A stretch of DNA of 64,000 nucleotides from Turnera subulata (lineage: Eukaryota; Streptophyta; Magnoliopsida; Malpighiales; Passifloraceae): assembly GCA_028386065.3 (NCBI GenBank), contig JAKUCV010000910.1, forward strand, positions 1 to 64,000, given 5' to 3'. Positions 1 through 10,929 of the stretch are shown here, piece after piece. Below the pieces are notes generated by a model that was not told where the DNA came from, did not search any database, and saw only the letters and a program-made list of their open reading frames with translations. The position numbers and the translations under genes are program-made. The first letter of the stretch is position 1, and the number at the start of each line of letters is the position of its first letter.

Positions 1-828
1 TGGCGGCCCTATTGATGTCTCTTTTGCTAAGAATAACCCTCGAATTGGTGCCATAGTGTGGGCTGGATATCCTGGCCAAGCCGGTGGTGCTGCCATTGCT
101 GATGTTTTGTTTGGAACTACCAATCCAAGTACGTGTTTAAATCATCAATCATGATTGAAATTCTTTTAGATTTTGTATCTGATTATGCAGGGTCATTAAT
201 GGTCTTCTTGAACATTTGTTTCCTTGTAGGTGGGAAGTTGCCAATGACATGGTATCCACAGGATTATCTTGCCAAAGTGCCAATGACAGAAATGGGAATG
301 AGGGCAGACCCATCAAAAGGCTATCCTGGTAGAACTTATAGATTCTACAAGGGGCCTGTTGTGTTCCCTTTTGGTCATGGAATGAGTTACACAACTTTCA
401 GGCACACTTTGTCTCAAGCTCCAACAGATGTTTCACTGCCTCTTACAAGTCTCTATGCCTTGAAAAACACTACCAGTGCAAGCAATTCTATTAGAGTTTC
501 ACACACCAATTGTGGACAACTCTCACTAGGTGTTCATGTTGATGTGAAGAACACCGGAACCGTGGATGGAACTCACACTCTTTTAGTGTTCTCTAGCCCC
601 CCGGCCGGAAAATGGTCCGGGAACAAGCAATTAATCGGTTTTGAAAAGGTTCATTTAGTTGCAGGGTCTCAAAAACAGGTTAGGATTGACATTCGTGTGT
701 GCAAGCACCTGAGTGTCGTGGACCAATCTGGGATCCGAAGGATCCCAATTGGCACTCATGATCTCCACATTGGAGATCTCAAGCATTCTATTTCCCTTCA
801 AGCAAATTTGGAGGAGATCAAATATTAG
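1..828 (+). CDS. Beta-D-xylosidase, GH3 family, 3' end only
   Basis: Partial gene; its 5' part lies left of the window. Exon 1..128 is open and encodes [12 protein letters not shown] and then the [18 protein letters not shown] block typical of plant BXL proteins (C-terminal GH3 domain). Intron 129..229 is GT-AG and splits a serine codon. The last exon, 230..828, encodes [12 protein letters not shown], the [24 protein letters not shown] segment and a fibronectin-III-like tail ([18 protein letters not shown]), ending in TAG. Members of this family are secreted and remove terminal xylose or arabinose from xylan and arabinan in the cell wall. The catalytic nucleophile would lie upstream and is not seen. 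The family is clear; which BXL paralogue it is cannot be told from the C-terminus. Confidence 0.93.
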
Positions 829-1279
829 AAACATTGAAGATTAAGAATTATAAAGATAGAACTATAGGGAGGAAAGGTCAACAGAAATTTTTACTCCAGT
901 AATTTCGAATGTAAAAGGAACTGCCAATCTCTTCAGTTTGAAAAGGGAAAAAAACTGAAACCAAATTGGTCAGCCTAAGACAATAAAAAACAATTGCTTA
1001 AAGCTTTGTTTGTTCTAGTTCTTGTTTCTTGTATGATCTTCGGATTCAAATTGTATATAGTGCCTTAAAATGTGGGGTACTATTCTGAAAGGAATATAGT
1101 TTTCATGCTTTATATATACTTTTCTCTTTTCCGTTCACAACGGCTTGAACATAACGTATTTACTTTATTCTTCTTACTTTTTACTTCTCCATTCAACATG
1201 AATTACTTCTTCATTCATATTAAGAAGGCAAAATACAGCAATCCTTGCACAAATTGCCTCGGTTCCTATATTATTAAAA

Positions 1280-1533
1280 GGGTTTTTCTATCTTGTGCCC
1301 TAGGGGCACATGATAAGACACTATGAAAGGAAATAAAATTTTTCAATTAATGAACATCACTTTTCTAGTGACTGAAATAACCCTTCCATAAAGGTAATTT
1401 GCATAATATAATTAATGTTAGATATAACAGTAAAAGGTTATTTCAGTCACTAGAAAGGTGATGCTCATTAATTTCGATATTGTATTTCCTTTCTTAATGT
1501 CTTATCATGTGCCCCTAGGGCACAAGATAGAAC
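1280..1533. mobile_element. Hairpin MITE, probably Mutator-type (9-bp TSD)
   Basis: The two halves, about 1280-1385 and 1431-1533, are near-perfect inverted repeats of each other. Shared blocks are TCTATCTTGTGCCCTAGGGG, CACATGATAAGACA and CTAGTGACTGAAATAACC. Flanking 9-mers TTATTAAAA (1271-1279) and TTATTGAAA (1534-1542) match at 8 of 9 positions, the duplication size of Mutator-like transposons. There is no coding capacity. The transcript would fold into a roughly 100-bp stem with a loop of about 45 nt. The superfamily call rests only on the TSD length. Confidence 0.75.
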
Positions 1534-1761
1534 TTATTGAAATAGGCCATCTTATGAGATCTCTTTTAACAACATGCATGCATTGCTTGCACAAGTTTAT
1601 GCAATTGGAAATGGAAAATATTACTCAATAAACTTTGGCAAAATTAGTGACAAGGTTGCATCACAACACAAAATTGTAAAAGTAACAAATATTTTTGGCC
1701 GAATTTCCTTACCTAACATAAAGAGGCTGCTCGAAGCTGTCACACCACTACCCATCTCTAT

Positions 1762-1810
1762 TTTATTATCCGTCAATAGTATCAAAAAAAAAAAATTTAT
1801 TATCCGTCAA
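1762..1810 (+). repeat. Micro-retroposon: 19-bp A-tailed insert with 15-bp TSD
   Basis: TTTATTATCCGTCAA occurs at 1762-1776 and again at 1796-1810. Between them lie only TAGTATC and a run of 12 A. The GTATC-A(n) end resembles the 3' end of the SINE at 46357-46508 (TTGTATC-A(n)). Read as a retroposition event that copied almost nothing but the tail. Confidence 0.7.
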
Positions 1811-1989
1811 GGCGTCCATTTATTTGTCAAGATTTTCATAACTTCTTGCAGGGGAAATAAATAAAAGGTACTTAACTGTTGATTTAGATTCCTACATGGG
1901 ATGGGACCCATCACCCATGATCTCAACATGAAGGAGATCTTTCAACTTTTATTAACTCTAGATGAAAAAAAATTCAGGAAATTAAATTA

Positions 1990-2023
1990 ATATATTGATT
2001 TTTTTTTGACAGGGATATATTGA
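1990..2023 (-). repeat. Possible micro-retroposon, short TSD
   Basis: ATATATTGA at 1990-1998 and 2015-2023 flanks a T-run followed by GACAGGG. The repeat is only 9 bp in AT-rich DNA, so this is weaker than the other cases. Confidence 0.4.
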
Positions 2024-2114
2024 AAAATTGAGAGATCCAACATTCGACCAATAACCAAGAGACAATTTTGTATTAATCTCCTTGTAGTGTTTACAAGTAG
2101 GTAACGTATGTGAC

Positions 2115-2162
2115 AGAGAATTATGAACAGTTTTTTTTTGGTCAAGAGAATTATGAACAGTT
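2115..2162 (-). repeat. Micro-retroposon: 12-bp T-tailed insert with 18-bp TSD
   Basis: The 18-mer AGAGAATTATGAACAGTT is repeated perfectly at 2115-2132 and 2145-2162. It brackets TTTTTTTGGTCA, which on the minus strand is TGACC followed by A. Confidence 0.7.
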
Positions 2163-2404
2163 GTCATAGAATAAAGTCCAACTCCAAGGCATGTACCAAA
2201 CAGAATTTAAAGATGTGCCAGAAAACAAAAGAGAGTAAATACAAGGCACAAGCGCGCGAATCTGTTAAAACGAAAAGTTTTGTTCATGAACATTTAATGG
2301 CCGACTGCGTACAATTTTCAACAATTTCATATTTAAATGCAGCAACTTAATCTCACTTTTGCTCTGAACATATGATCAATCAAACTATTGCCCCTGCATT
2401 GGCA

Positions 2405-5252
2405 TTACCACAAAGTCATGATAATTAGTACATTAAGCTTTATAGCAAAAGAGGAAACAAAATCATGCATGCACTTGCAAGTACTTACATGGCTACTAGA
2501 TGTACAGGTTGGTCTTCTTGGGGGGAGTTGCTGGTGAGGCGTTTTCTGCAAAGGCAAATTGTCATTGAAAATTGAAATGGCATGGTCAAGAAATCAAAAC
2601 TACATGCAACCCAAATATATGTGGTTACTTTGTTACCTTTAGTTTTGGGCGCAAGGTTTCTACTGCCATTGTAGATTTTTGATTCACTCCTGCTCCTTGC
2701 TTTTCCAAATTTACCCCAAAAGGACAAAGGAAAATCAAGGAAAAATGAAGCTTTTTAGGTACTAAGCCAGTACTTCGACAAATTACAAGAACTTGCATTG
2801 CTACGAGACTATATACTCACACTTCTTAGTTACGATCTAATGTCGCTATTATATGCTAAAACTGTAAGAGTGAATTTTAATTCTAACTTGAATGATGACT
2901 TAACAGAAGTCAATTGCCATTCTGTCTTTTAAATTAATTCACAATTTTTTTTTTCCTGTTTAAGAATCCAGAAATATCTATTACTAATTAGTGGCTAGCA
3001 ACGCATTCCATGCAGGCGATGGACATATGCCTAATCACATGTGAAGGATGGACCATTTTTTGAAAAGCATCAACCCTACACCATTAGAGTGATTAGACAT
3101 TACATGGATCCAGATTTTTTTTTCTTAGCGGGACAAATACCTTGCATAATGCCCAGTCTGCGGAATCAAAGAAAGCACGTTCCTGGTCCTACATCCATAA
3201 CAAAATTGTCATGCATTATATAGCTGAACATATGGCACCTATTACTTGTTTCGTCTCATTTGATATGGCAAAAAGATTAATAGATTATCACCTTTGAAAT
3301 CAAGGGTTTCTTCTTCGGTGCGAGTCCTCCGTATTTCTTAGTTATGGATGAGTCCTGTTATTGGCAAAAGCAGTTCCAAATGAATTGATAAAGCTTCTTT
3401 GCAGTTACATTCCCATTCTTAAAAACTTTCGCAACAAAAATGCATTATTGAGGTATCAAGTTTTTCATCATTTGTAATAATTGTGTCCTCAAAAACAATT
3501 GCCACATTAATATCATAGTTATCCGAGGTATGTGATCGAAACAACATTAAAATTCCAAATATATAATAGGGAAATTTTTTTTCAAAGGTATGCGATCGTT
3601 ACAAACGGAAAACTTAAGATCCCAAAATGCCTTCGACTCAAAAACTTTCCAAAGTTGTGCCACCAAATTAGAAAGGTAAGTTAACGTTGACTATGCATCT
3701 TTTTCCAATAATAAAACGAATTCAGTATAACATGTAGTTTTCAGGGTCTCGAATCTCGATATACATACATGCATTGATTCATGAATAATTCAACTTATTA
3801 CTTCTTTTCTTTTTTTAAAAAAAACGTCAATGGTTTTATCATTGTCTTCTTATGAGATAGTTCAACTTAGTGCTTAAGAACTACGCACTTACAACTAATT
3901 AATTAGGTTGGAGTTAGTGCCTACAAGCAAACATAGTTAGGTAAAGATGGACCAAGTCCGCATATCTAATTGGCGTTATTTCTTACTTTAAGCAAGTCAA
4001 GGTGGATTTAAGCAAAAAAGTACAAGTTAGAGCAGGAAGCCGAATTTGAACATAACATTTACAAAGAACCCAAATTGGTTATTATATTTCTAGAGACACT
4101 ACTAATTCAATGTCTTTCCTTCTTAACTTAATCTACAAAGTTATGACAGGAACACAATGAAAAAAGAAAAAAGAACATGTATACTCCCACGTTTTCAGCT
4201 TCCAATGCATACCAACTACCGTTGCTTTAATTCCCTGATTCAGTGCCTTTGCTAGTTTTAAGCCAAAACTAAAATATACAAGTTTTTCTTCTCTATATGA
4301 AACTAAATTCAATTTTGAGAATGAGATCTTATAATAAAAGGTATCAAGAAAGATACGGTATTTTGTACTGTTGCATGTACAATTTGTACGCTGCCGACAT
4401 ATCAAACCAAGTCAGTCAAGTACTGAACTAAAGTGTAACATTGTGGCTGTCATGTCACAACAGCCGTTAGATGTAGGGACCGCAACGTTATGATGACAGT
4501 GACGATTACATGGAAACAAATTTGAACCAGGAATCCTTGAGGCCCAATCGAAGATATATCAAAGATCCTCGGGCCCATGTTTCCGGTAAGTCGAAACAAA
4601 AATTGGTAACATGATCAAAGTATGTATTATTAATAATAATTTTTTTGATCAGATAATAATAATATATTATATACTGCCAAATATGCATAAGCTTGAAAAT
4701 TAAAAGAAAATCAGTGTACCCTCGAAAGATATAAGACTCGCATATTTATTTTAGATATGAAGTATCCTATAAGTTTAGAAGTTTTTTTTTGTATATCTGT
4801 TTACGAATCATAAACTTTATATATCTGTTTCCAAAGCGGGATTACCTAACTAGGCTTACCCAATTTGAGTGGGTTATAATAAAGCCTAATAACAGTTTTC
4901 TTTATATGTTAAAATAAATTATTCTCAGCAATTGTGTATTTGTGACATCAAATCAAACGGGCTACTGTTTTTTTTTTTTTTGCTTTCTTTAAAAAATTAT
5001 TCTATGCAGCAAAGAAAACGGGTTAGTTTGGGTCCAAATGCCTAAGACACTGCACAAGTATTGTCATCTTAAGTGCCTAATTTCTTGAATTATTCAATCT
5101 TTTCTCAATAGAAAATCAATTATATGCGGATGACCTAACACAAAGAAAAGAACAAAGAAATCTAGATGAAGAATTGGCATGAGCCAATAAGGCTTTGGTA
5201 CCTCTAGGTCCTGTGAAGCACAAAAATCTTCCTCTCTTCTGCATTCCGCCAT
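2405..5252 (-). CDS. Endosulfine/ARPP19 family PP2A inhibitor
   Basis: Five exons on the minus strand, all in phase 0: 5250-5252 (ATG) to 5202, 3354-3292, 3188-3141, 2699-2637, and a last one from 2545. They encode MAECRREEDFCASQDLE, DSSITKKYGGLAPKKKPLISK, DQERAFFDSADWALCK, QGAGVNQKSTMAVETLRPKLK, then KTPHQQLPPRRP. FFDSADW matches the endosulfine core (FDSGDY in animals) whose serine is phosphorylated by Greatwall-type kinases so that the protein inhibits PP2A-B55. KYGGLxPKKxPLISK and LRPKLxxTPHQQ are also family hallmarks. Expected length is about 110 residues. The 3' end is unsure: reading on gives a stop at 2405-2407 (about 121 aa), but a strong donor (CAT/gtaagt, exon end 2489) may lead to another exon. 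A donor-like site near 5513 suggests an intron in the 5' leader. Intron 1 is about 1.85 kb. Confidence 0.85.
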
Positions 5253-6547
5253 CTCAGCTTCCTGTTAAATCACTCAACATCATCAATTCTTCACCATAAA
5301 CAAATAGAACGAACATAAGCCACCATAACTATTAGAGAGAAGATAGGACGACTAACAAGACTCTTAGCAACCAAAGAAACACAGAATTGGAATTGGCATG
5401 GCATGAACTCACTCAATTCTACATATAAATCAGCACAACAAAAGAGAAAAAAGGAGCTTCTTGTGCGTGTGCATATGAAGCAAATCAGAAAAAGGTGAGG
5501 CATCTTGCCATTACCTTGCAGAGGAGTAAAAGAAGAGATGCAAAAGATAAGGAGAGAGCCTCAATATAATTGATTGGGAGAGAAATGGAAGAATGAGATA
5601 GGATGGTTTTGAGTGAGAAGGTGAGATAAGAATATTCAATTTGTAAGGTAAACACAAAATGTATATATCACAAAGAGGGGATGGTAGATAAAGGTCATCA
5701 CATAATAGAAGCAAATCCGGAAACAAAAAGATAACCAATGAAAAGTAGAAAACCCAATGTGAGAAGGGAAGAGGTGGGTGGGAATAAGATTTTGGGCTGG
5801 TGTGGGCAACTACCTGTATTATCAAAAATCAAATGTGTTGTATTCGTGATCTTATATAAAATACTTTATATTATAGTTTACGTTTTCCCTTTTTTTTTTT
5901 AACCGAAAATAATTGCTTATTAAATAAATAGATTATGGTTTCATGTGATTAAGACATCAACATCGAGCGTTGGAGGCTAATCCGTACCCTACATTTTCCC
6001 ACGTGCAATTCAACGTCTCTTACCGACAGTTCTTCGCTCAAGTTTGCCCCGCCCGTGTTCTGTTTCTGAAATTGTGAATGTTTAATTTTTTTGGGTCTGA
6101 AATCATTTAATTTTATTTCACTAAAGTAAAATAAAAAATATTAATGTTGAAATTGGATTACTGATATTTATTTATAACTCTTCTCCCTTTTTTTGCTTAT
6201 GTCAACATATCTTCATCTTGTACACAAGCTGAGGTTTTGAAATTTTCGTACTATCTTCAAATTAAATAATGGCCACGCACGACTGAATTGCAAACGCAAT
6301 TCGATTTTATGTTATTCAATAACAGCAAACAGCGTTTCTTAAAATATTGTACTAAAGAATATATATAGTATAAATTTATATTTTGACCATCTTGGAATGG
6401 ATGCGTTTCTAATTCGGGTAGTGAATTAGATTACGATTAGTGAATTAGAGACAATCAAACCGTAACAAATTAGTTCAAAACAGCTTCAGTTCATTTGTTC
6501 ATAATATTGCAGTGTCCACTTTGGTTATGCAGGACGAGTGGAATAAA
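5253..6547. other. 5' leader/promoter of the endosulfine gene and intergenic DNA
   Basis: The first few hundred bases probably hold the untranslated first exon of the minus-strand endosulfine gene (CAAG/gtaatg donor near 5513, purine-rich around 5520-5780 on the + strand). Beyond about 5830 the DNA is AT-rich with no coding signal. Confidence 0.5.
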
Positions 6548-8368
6548 TCAGGGTCTCCATCTGCATGTAGCACTGGCAAGATTTATCCAGATGGAGTTTT
6601 TCTTTCGCGGTAAGTCCCAGTGAGAGTCACTTGAATAATTACCATGAATGGACTGGTACTTAGAAGTGGCAAGTGAGTAGAATACGGTGAAATTGCTATG
6701 TGGACGCTTGGCGAAGTAAATCCCATTGTCGATACCGGGGATCTCAGGAGGAGCAGGCATCAGAAAAGAAGCTCCAAGACTCGCATAAAGCATTTTGCGG
6801 CTCAACGTTCGAACTGGTCGCCAGACACTCTTGGAGAGATCAAATGCCTTGATATAAATATTCTTCTTCGCACCCATTAAGAAGCAGCCACCCGTCATAT
6901 CACTTGATGACAATGCTGGATCGTCTACTTCTGTTAATTTTTTTCAAAAGATAGAAAAGATCACAAAGATAAAGTTTCCTTTTATTAGGAAACTAACCAA
7001 AAGATCACTATTAATTCATAAAAGAAGAGTTTTCACAAAGACAGAGTTTCCCTTGATGAGAAAACTTTTAAAGAAACAAAAAGCTAAAAGATGATCCCAA
7101 AGATATGGAGGAAGAAAGGAAACTTAAGGATTAATTCATTCCAACTCAAAGATATTTAAAGTACATTGGTTATATATTTATAGACTTAGTTTGTGTATAT
7201 TAATTAGTACATGTGTAAACTACCCTGACAAGAACTCTTTAGAATTTTTTTCTTCTCCAAATTTCTAGATTATTCTGCTGGTTTCTACAACGGTGCAATA
7301 GGATCAATTCCAACACTCCCCCTTATCCTATTGCCTATACTTCCACTCAGCTTAGGATTCTAATGTGCATCAAACTTCAGTCCCAACAAACATCTCCAAC
7401 CAAAGCTCTTCAAAATTTCTAGCAATCAAAACTCCCTAGCACACCTTCATTTCTCCCTTGCACACCTTCATTTTGTTTTAAATCCCCTGCACTCTTTTTT
7501 TCCAAATTCCTAACAACCAAAGCTCCAAAGTTTATTCATTCCTTCAATCCCTGGAAACAAACTTCAGTAGCATCATGCAAAAAGATTCCACAAAAAGGAG
7601 GACTTTCACTAACAAAACTTCCAAATATATCTTATTCTGCCAAATTCTTTCATCCTGACAAACACCAAAAGATTTTCACAACAACAACTAAAGATACCAA
7701 AGATTCAAAGATTGGATATCAAAAGATGCCAAGGAACTCAAAGATTAACAGGGCCCGTAAGAACATGAGGCTCCTCTACCATGTTAATTTTTTTCTAAAG
7801 ACAGAAAAGATCACAAAGATAAAGTTTTCCTTTGATTAGGAAGCTAACCAGAAGATCACTATTAGTTCATAAAAGAAGAGTTTTCACAAAGAGAGTTTTT
7901 CCTAATGAGGAAATTTCCAAAGAAACCAAAAGCTAAAAGATGATCATCAAAGATGATCCAAAAGATATAGAGGAGGAAAGGAAACTCAAGGATTAATCCA
8001 TTCCAATTCAAAGACATTTAAGGTACATGGTTACATATTTATAGACTTAGTTTGTGTACAATACAAGAACTCTCTATAATTTTTTTCTTCTCCAACTTTC
8101 TAGATTATTCTGCTGGTTTCTACAACAGTGCAATAGGATCAATTCCAACAACTTCAAATATATGGTCATATATTGGATGAAAGACTTTGCAAGTATGGCC
8201 ACGTAACTGCATCATATAGGGATATTTGCCACTTATTGGAGGTGATGGAGGTAGGGGGGCAAGCAATGTAGTTGGCCAAGTGCCAGGATTTGCATCTAAG
8301 CGGATGTTAACGATTCCATCAGAGTGATTGACTAAGTTGAACCAGGATACTATGTCCAAAACAAACAT
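6548..8368 (-). pseudogene. DUF295 (F-box/KIB-like) gene relic split by a TRIM element
   Basis: Two minus-strand coding pieces flank the TRIM at 6932-8150. The upstream piece (8368 down to 8151) encodes MFVLDIVSWFNLVNHSDGIV...KVFHPIYDHIFEV and breaks inside a valine codon. The downstream piece (6931 to 6548) continues in the same frame with DDPALSSSDMTGGCFLMGAKK...GIDNGIYFAKRP...KKNSIWINLASATCRWRP and a stop. Without the insert and one copy of its ACTTC duplication, the two join in frame. GIDNGIYFA and the C-terminal layout resemble DUF295 proteins such as the intact one at 15679-16485. No F-box is seen, and the ORF is closed by a stop just upstream, so the 5' part is missing or in unseen exons. 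Family call moderate; disruption clear. Confidence 0.65.
6932..8150 (-). mobile_element. TRIM (terminal-repeat retrotransposon in miniature)
   Basis: Direct repeats at 6932-7315 (384 bp) and 7782-8150 (369 bp) flank a 466-bp interior without ORFs. On the minus strand each repeat begins TGTTGGAATTGATCC and ends AATTAACA, giving TG...CA ends. Just inside the 5' LTR, 7769-7781 reads TGGTAGAGGAGCC on the minus strand, close to the initiator-Met tRNA primer site (TGGTATCAGAGC). Just before the 3' LTR is a polypurine tract, AAGGGGGAG. The 5-bp target duplication ACTTC lies at 6927-6931 and 8151-8155. The LTRs differ by several substitutions and indels, so the insertion is not recent. It needs enzymes from other elements. 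Confidence 0.93.
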
Positions 8369-9091
8369 CTGTTGGAAGCTGAAACCATGCCTGCCTCTTT
8401 TCTTCCACCCTTTTGTGTAAGTCTAGCTCTTTGCTTTGTTGCCTGCATGTAAAAAACCAAGTATTCATGACATGAAAATTAAGTTTGCGTAATTCCTTGA
8501 AGGCTACATTAAATGGTATGTCAGGTGCTAATTCTGGCGTTGGATGTTTGTATATCCACTAAATACTTGCATTGGATTATAATAAATCGTAGGCTTCAGA
8601 TTGGAATTACTAGAAATGAAATGAAAAAGAATTATGTTATTGTGATTAATGGTTGAATGTTTCTTACTGATTTTTTCAACCATATATACTCTTTTGAATG
8701 GAGAGATCAAATCAAAAGAAGGGGTATTATTGTTCCCACCATCCCTGCACAAAGAAAACATTTGTCATACATCAGATAAAACTCAATAGAAAGCCACTGG
8801 ATTCCTTTGTCACACCAAAAGAAATAATTAATCCCCAATATTTAGACCATTGCTTGCAAGCATGTGAGCATACACAGACCTTTAATTACCAGTCCCTCTC
8901 GTTCGGTAAGAAAACAGAGCAAGTTGGAGTTTAATCTAAATCTCCCCCCTACTTTCCCTCCCCTGTCCACGTTGCATGCATGTGAATAGACTGAGCTTTT
9001 TATTTACTGGCATGCAGAACATCATCAAAATGGCAACAAAAACAGAGCTGCAACAAGTGTATTATTGTTGCCCTCTGCTCCAAAATAATGG

Positions 9092-9115
9092 AGGAGTCAA
9101 TATAAACCCCCCTCC
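9092..9115 (+). promoter_or_regulatory. TATA promoter of zinc-finger copy 1
   Basis: GGAGTCAATATAAACCCCCC contains a TATA box about 100 bp before the ATG at 9203, followed by a CT-rich leader. Equivalent boxes lie at about 10363-10375 (GGAGTCTATAAAC) and 11741-11757 (GGAGTCAATATAAAGCCCC), so the core promoter is kept in all three direct copies. Confidence 0.6.
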
Positions 9116-9202
9116 ACTCCACTCCACTTCAAATCCCCCTCTATGCTTCCTCTCTTCCTCACTTCCTTTTTTTCTCCTCTGTATTCACTTGCTCAAATAT
9201 AT

Positions 9203-9544
9203 ATGGCTGGGGAAGAAAAGTCCGAGAACACCAAGAGCACCTACAAGTGCAGCACCTGCAAGACAACCTTTGAAAATGTAACCTTGAGTGAATTTCAGGC
9301 ACATGTCGATGCCTGCAAGGTATGTGTATACATAATGTTTGGTCTCCTTCTTCTTTCTTTTTTATCTTCCCCTATTCAAATATTTGGTCTTTTTCTCCCT
9401 CCTCCTCCTTCTTCTCTTTCCCCATTCTTTTCAAAAAGAAAAAAAGGACTAAATTTACTGTTGTTTTATGTGCAGAAAAAGAGAATGGACAAAGATTCTA
9501 AAAATTTTGGAATCCCGAAATCCCAATATTTTTTATCAAAATGA
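9203..9544 (+). CDS. Small C2HC zinc-finger peptide, copy 1
   Basis: Exon 9203-9319 encodes MAGEEKSENTKSTYKCSTCKTTFENVTLSEFQAHVDACK and ends in a good donor (AAG/gtatgtg). A candidate second exon, 9476-9544, follows a TGTGCAG acceptor and adds KKRMDKDSKNFGIPKSQYFLSK, about 61 residues in all. The finger is C-x2-C-x14-H-x3-C, a C2HC pattern loosely like UBZ or Di19-type fingers; I do not recognise the family. A TATA promoter and a CT-rich leader precede it. The second exon has little constraint to judge by and may be spurious. Function unknown. Confidence 0.5.
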   Translation: MAGEEKSENTKSTYKCSTCKTTFENVTLSEFQAHVDACKVCVYIMFGLLLLSFLSSPIQIFGLFLPPPPSSLSPFFSKRKKGLNLLLFYVQKKRMDKDSKNFGIPKSQYFLSK

Positions 9545-10463
9545 CCTCATTTCAATTTACAATTTTGAGGGCATGACTTTCTTAATTTGTATATGAATGC
9601 TTTTATTTTTATTCTTATTAGTTTATACTTGTTAAATCATTTGAAGATAAAATTAGAAAATAGATAGTTCAAAAATTTTAAGATTATGTAATTTTAAGAT
9701 TATGTAATTTTAAAATTATGTAATTTTGGAAAATTTTTAAATTATGTAATTCACGACATGAAAATTAAGTTTGCGTAATTCAACGTGAAGGCTACATTAG
9801 ATAGATGGTATGTCAGGTGCTAATTCTGGCGTTGGATATTAGTATATCCACTAAATACTTGCACTGGATTATAATAAGTCGTAGGCTTCAGATTGGAATT
9901 ACTAGAAATGAAATGGAAAAGAATTATGTTACTGTGATTAATGGTTGAATGTTTCTTACTGATTGTTTCAACCATATATACTCTTTTGAATGGGGAGATC
10001 AAATTAAAAGAAGGGGTATTATTGTTCCCACCATCCCTGCGCAAAGAAAACATCTGCCACACATCAGACAAAACTCAATAGAAAGCTACTGGATTCCTTT
10101 GGCACCATTGCTTGCAAGCATGTGAGCTTACACAGACCTTTAATTACTAGTCACTCTCGTTCGGTAAGAAAATAGAGCAAGTTGGAGTTTAATCTAAATC
10201 TCCCCCCTCTTTTCCCTCCCCTGTTGCATGCATGTGAACAGAAAGAGCTTTTTAATTACTCGCATGTAGAGCATCATCTAATTGGTAACAAAAACAGAGT
10301 TGCAACGAGTGTATTATTGCTGTCCTCTGCTCCAAAATAATGGAGAGATGTGATATATGGAGTCTATAAACTTCCCTCCGCTCCACTCCCGTCCCCTTAC
10401 TTCAAATCCCCCTATGTGCTTTCTTTCTTCCTCTCTTTCTTTATCCTCTGTTCATTTAGACAA

Positions 10464-10744
10464 ATGGCTGGGAAAAAAAGACGGATAACACCAAGAGCAG
10501 TTACAAATGCGTACATGCAATGCCACATTGAAAAATATAAGCTTCAGTGAATTTTCAACACACGTGAATGCATGTAAGGTATGTGTATACATAATGTTTG
10601 GTCCTTTTCTTCCTTCTTCTCCATTCTTTTCGTGAAAAAAAAATACTAAATAAACTCCTTTTTTATGTGCAGAAAAGGGGCATGGGCTCGGCCTCGGCCC
10701 AAGACCCAGGCGCGACCCAGACTGCTGGAGCCTACATGTTATGA
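10464..10744 (+). pseudogene. Zinc-finger peptide copy 2, frame-broken
   Basis: This is the counterpart of the 9203 exon. It opens ATGGCTGGG like copy 1, but indels move it out of frame; read from the ATG, the frame stops at 10548-10550. The finger residues can still be traced across shifted frames (YKC, then SFSEF, HVNACK before the donor at 10578). The intron is kept, and exon 10673-10744 follows a TGTGCAG acceptor with a sequence unlike copy 1. Probably decayed. Confidence 0.6.
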
Positions 10745-10929
10745 TCATGTATGGACACAACTTTACAAGTTTTGATAATTTTGGGATCTCGAATTCCATA
10801 CCGAAAATTACATATTCCAATACAAATTTTCGAATATTCACCCCATGCCACTACTGTTATCATTTGCTAATATGATCTCCACTTGATATGCATAACATGG
10901 TTATATAGTTTGCCAACATTACCATCACC

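Larger units (their letters stand above)
829..2404. other. Intergenic, repeat-bearing, no gene seen
   Basis: This AT-rich stretch lies between the xylosidase stop and the end of the endosulfine gene. It holds the hairpin MITE at 1280-1533 and three micro-insertions (1777, 1999 and 2133), listed separately. The short ORFs in it show no family motif. A last exon of the endosulfine gene could lie here. Confidence 0.6.
8466..10744 (+). repeat. Tandem duplication, copies 1 and 2 (about 1.29-kb offset)
   Basis: Copy 1 starts near 8466 and copy 2 near 9752 with the same order of sequence: ACATGAAAATTAAGTTTGCG, then GGTATGTCAGGTGCTAATTC, then a promoter, a short exon and an intron. Identity is high over the first 300 bp. 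Copy 2 has a deletion around 10100 relative to copy 1 and small indels in its exon. A third copy begins near 10930. Confidence 0.85.

Noticed and set aside
8528..10071. Conserved minus-strand ORF of 77-83 codons present in both tandem copies (FSLxRDGGNNNTPSFxLISPFKRVYMVE...).
   Set aside because: The copies differ by about a dozen bases, and about half of these change the amino acid (for example D/N, K/T, I/T), so the frame survives because the duplication is recent, not through selection. No known domain.
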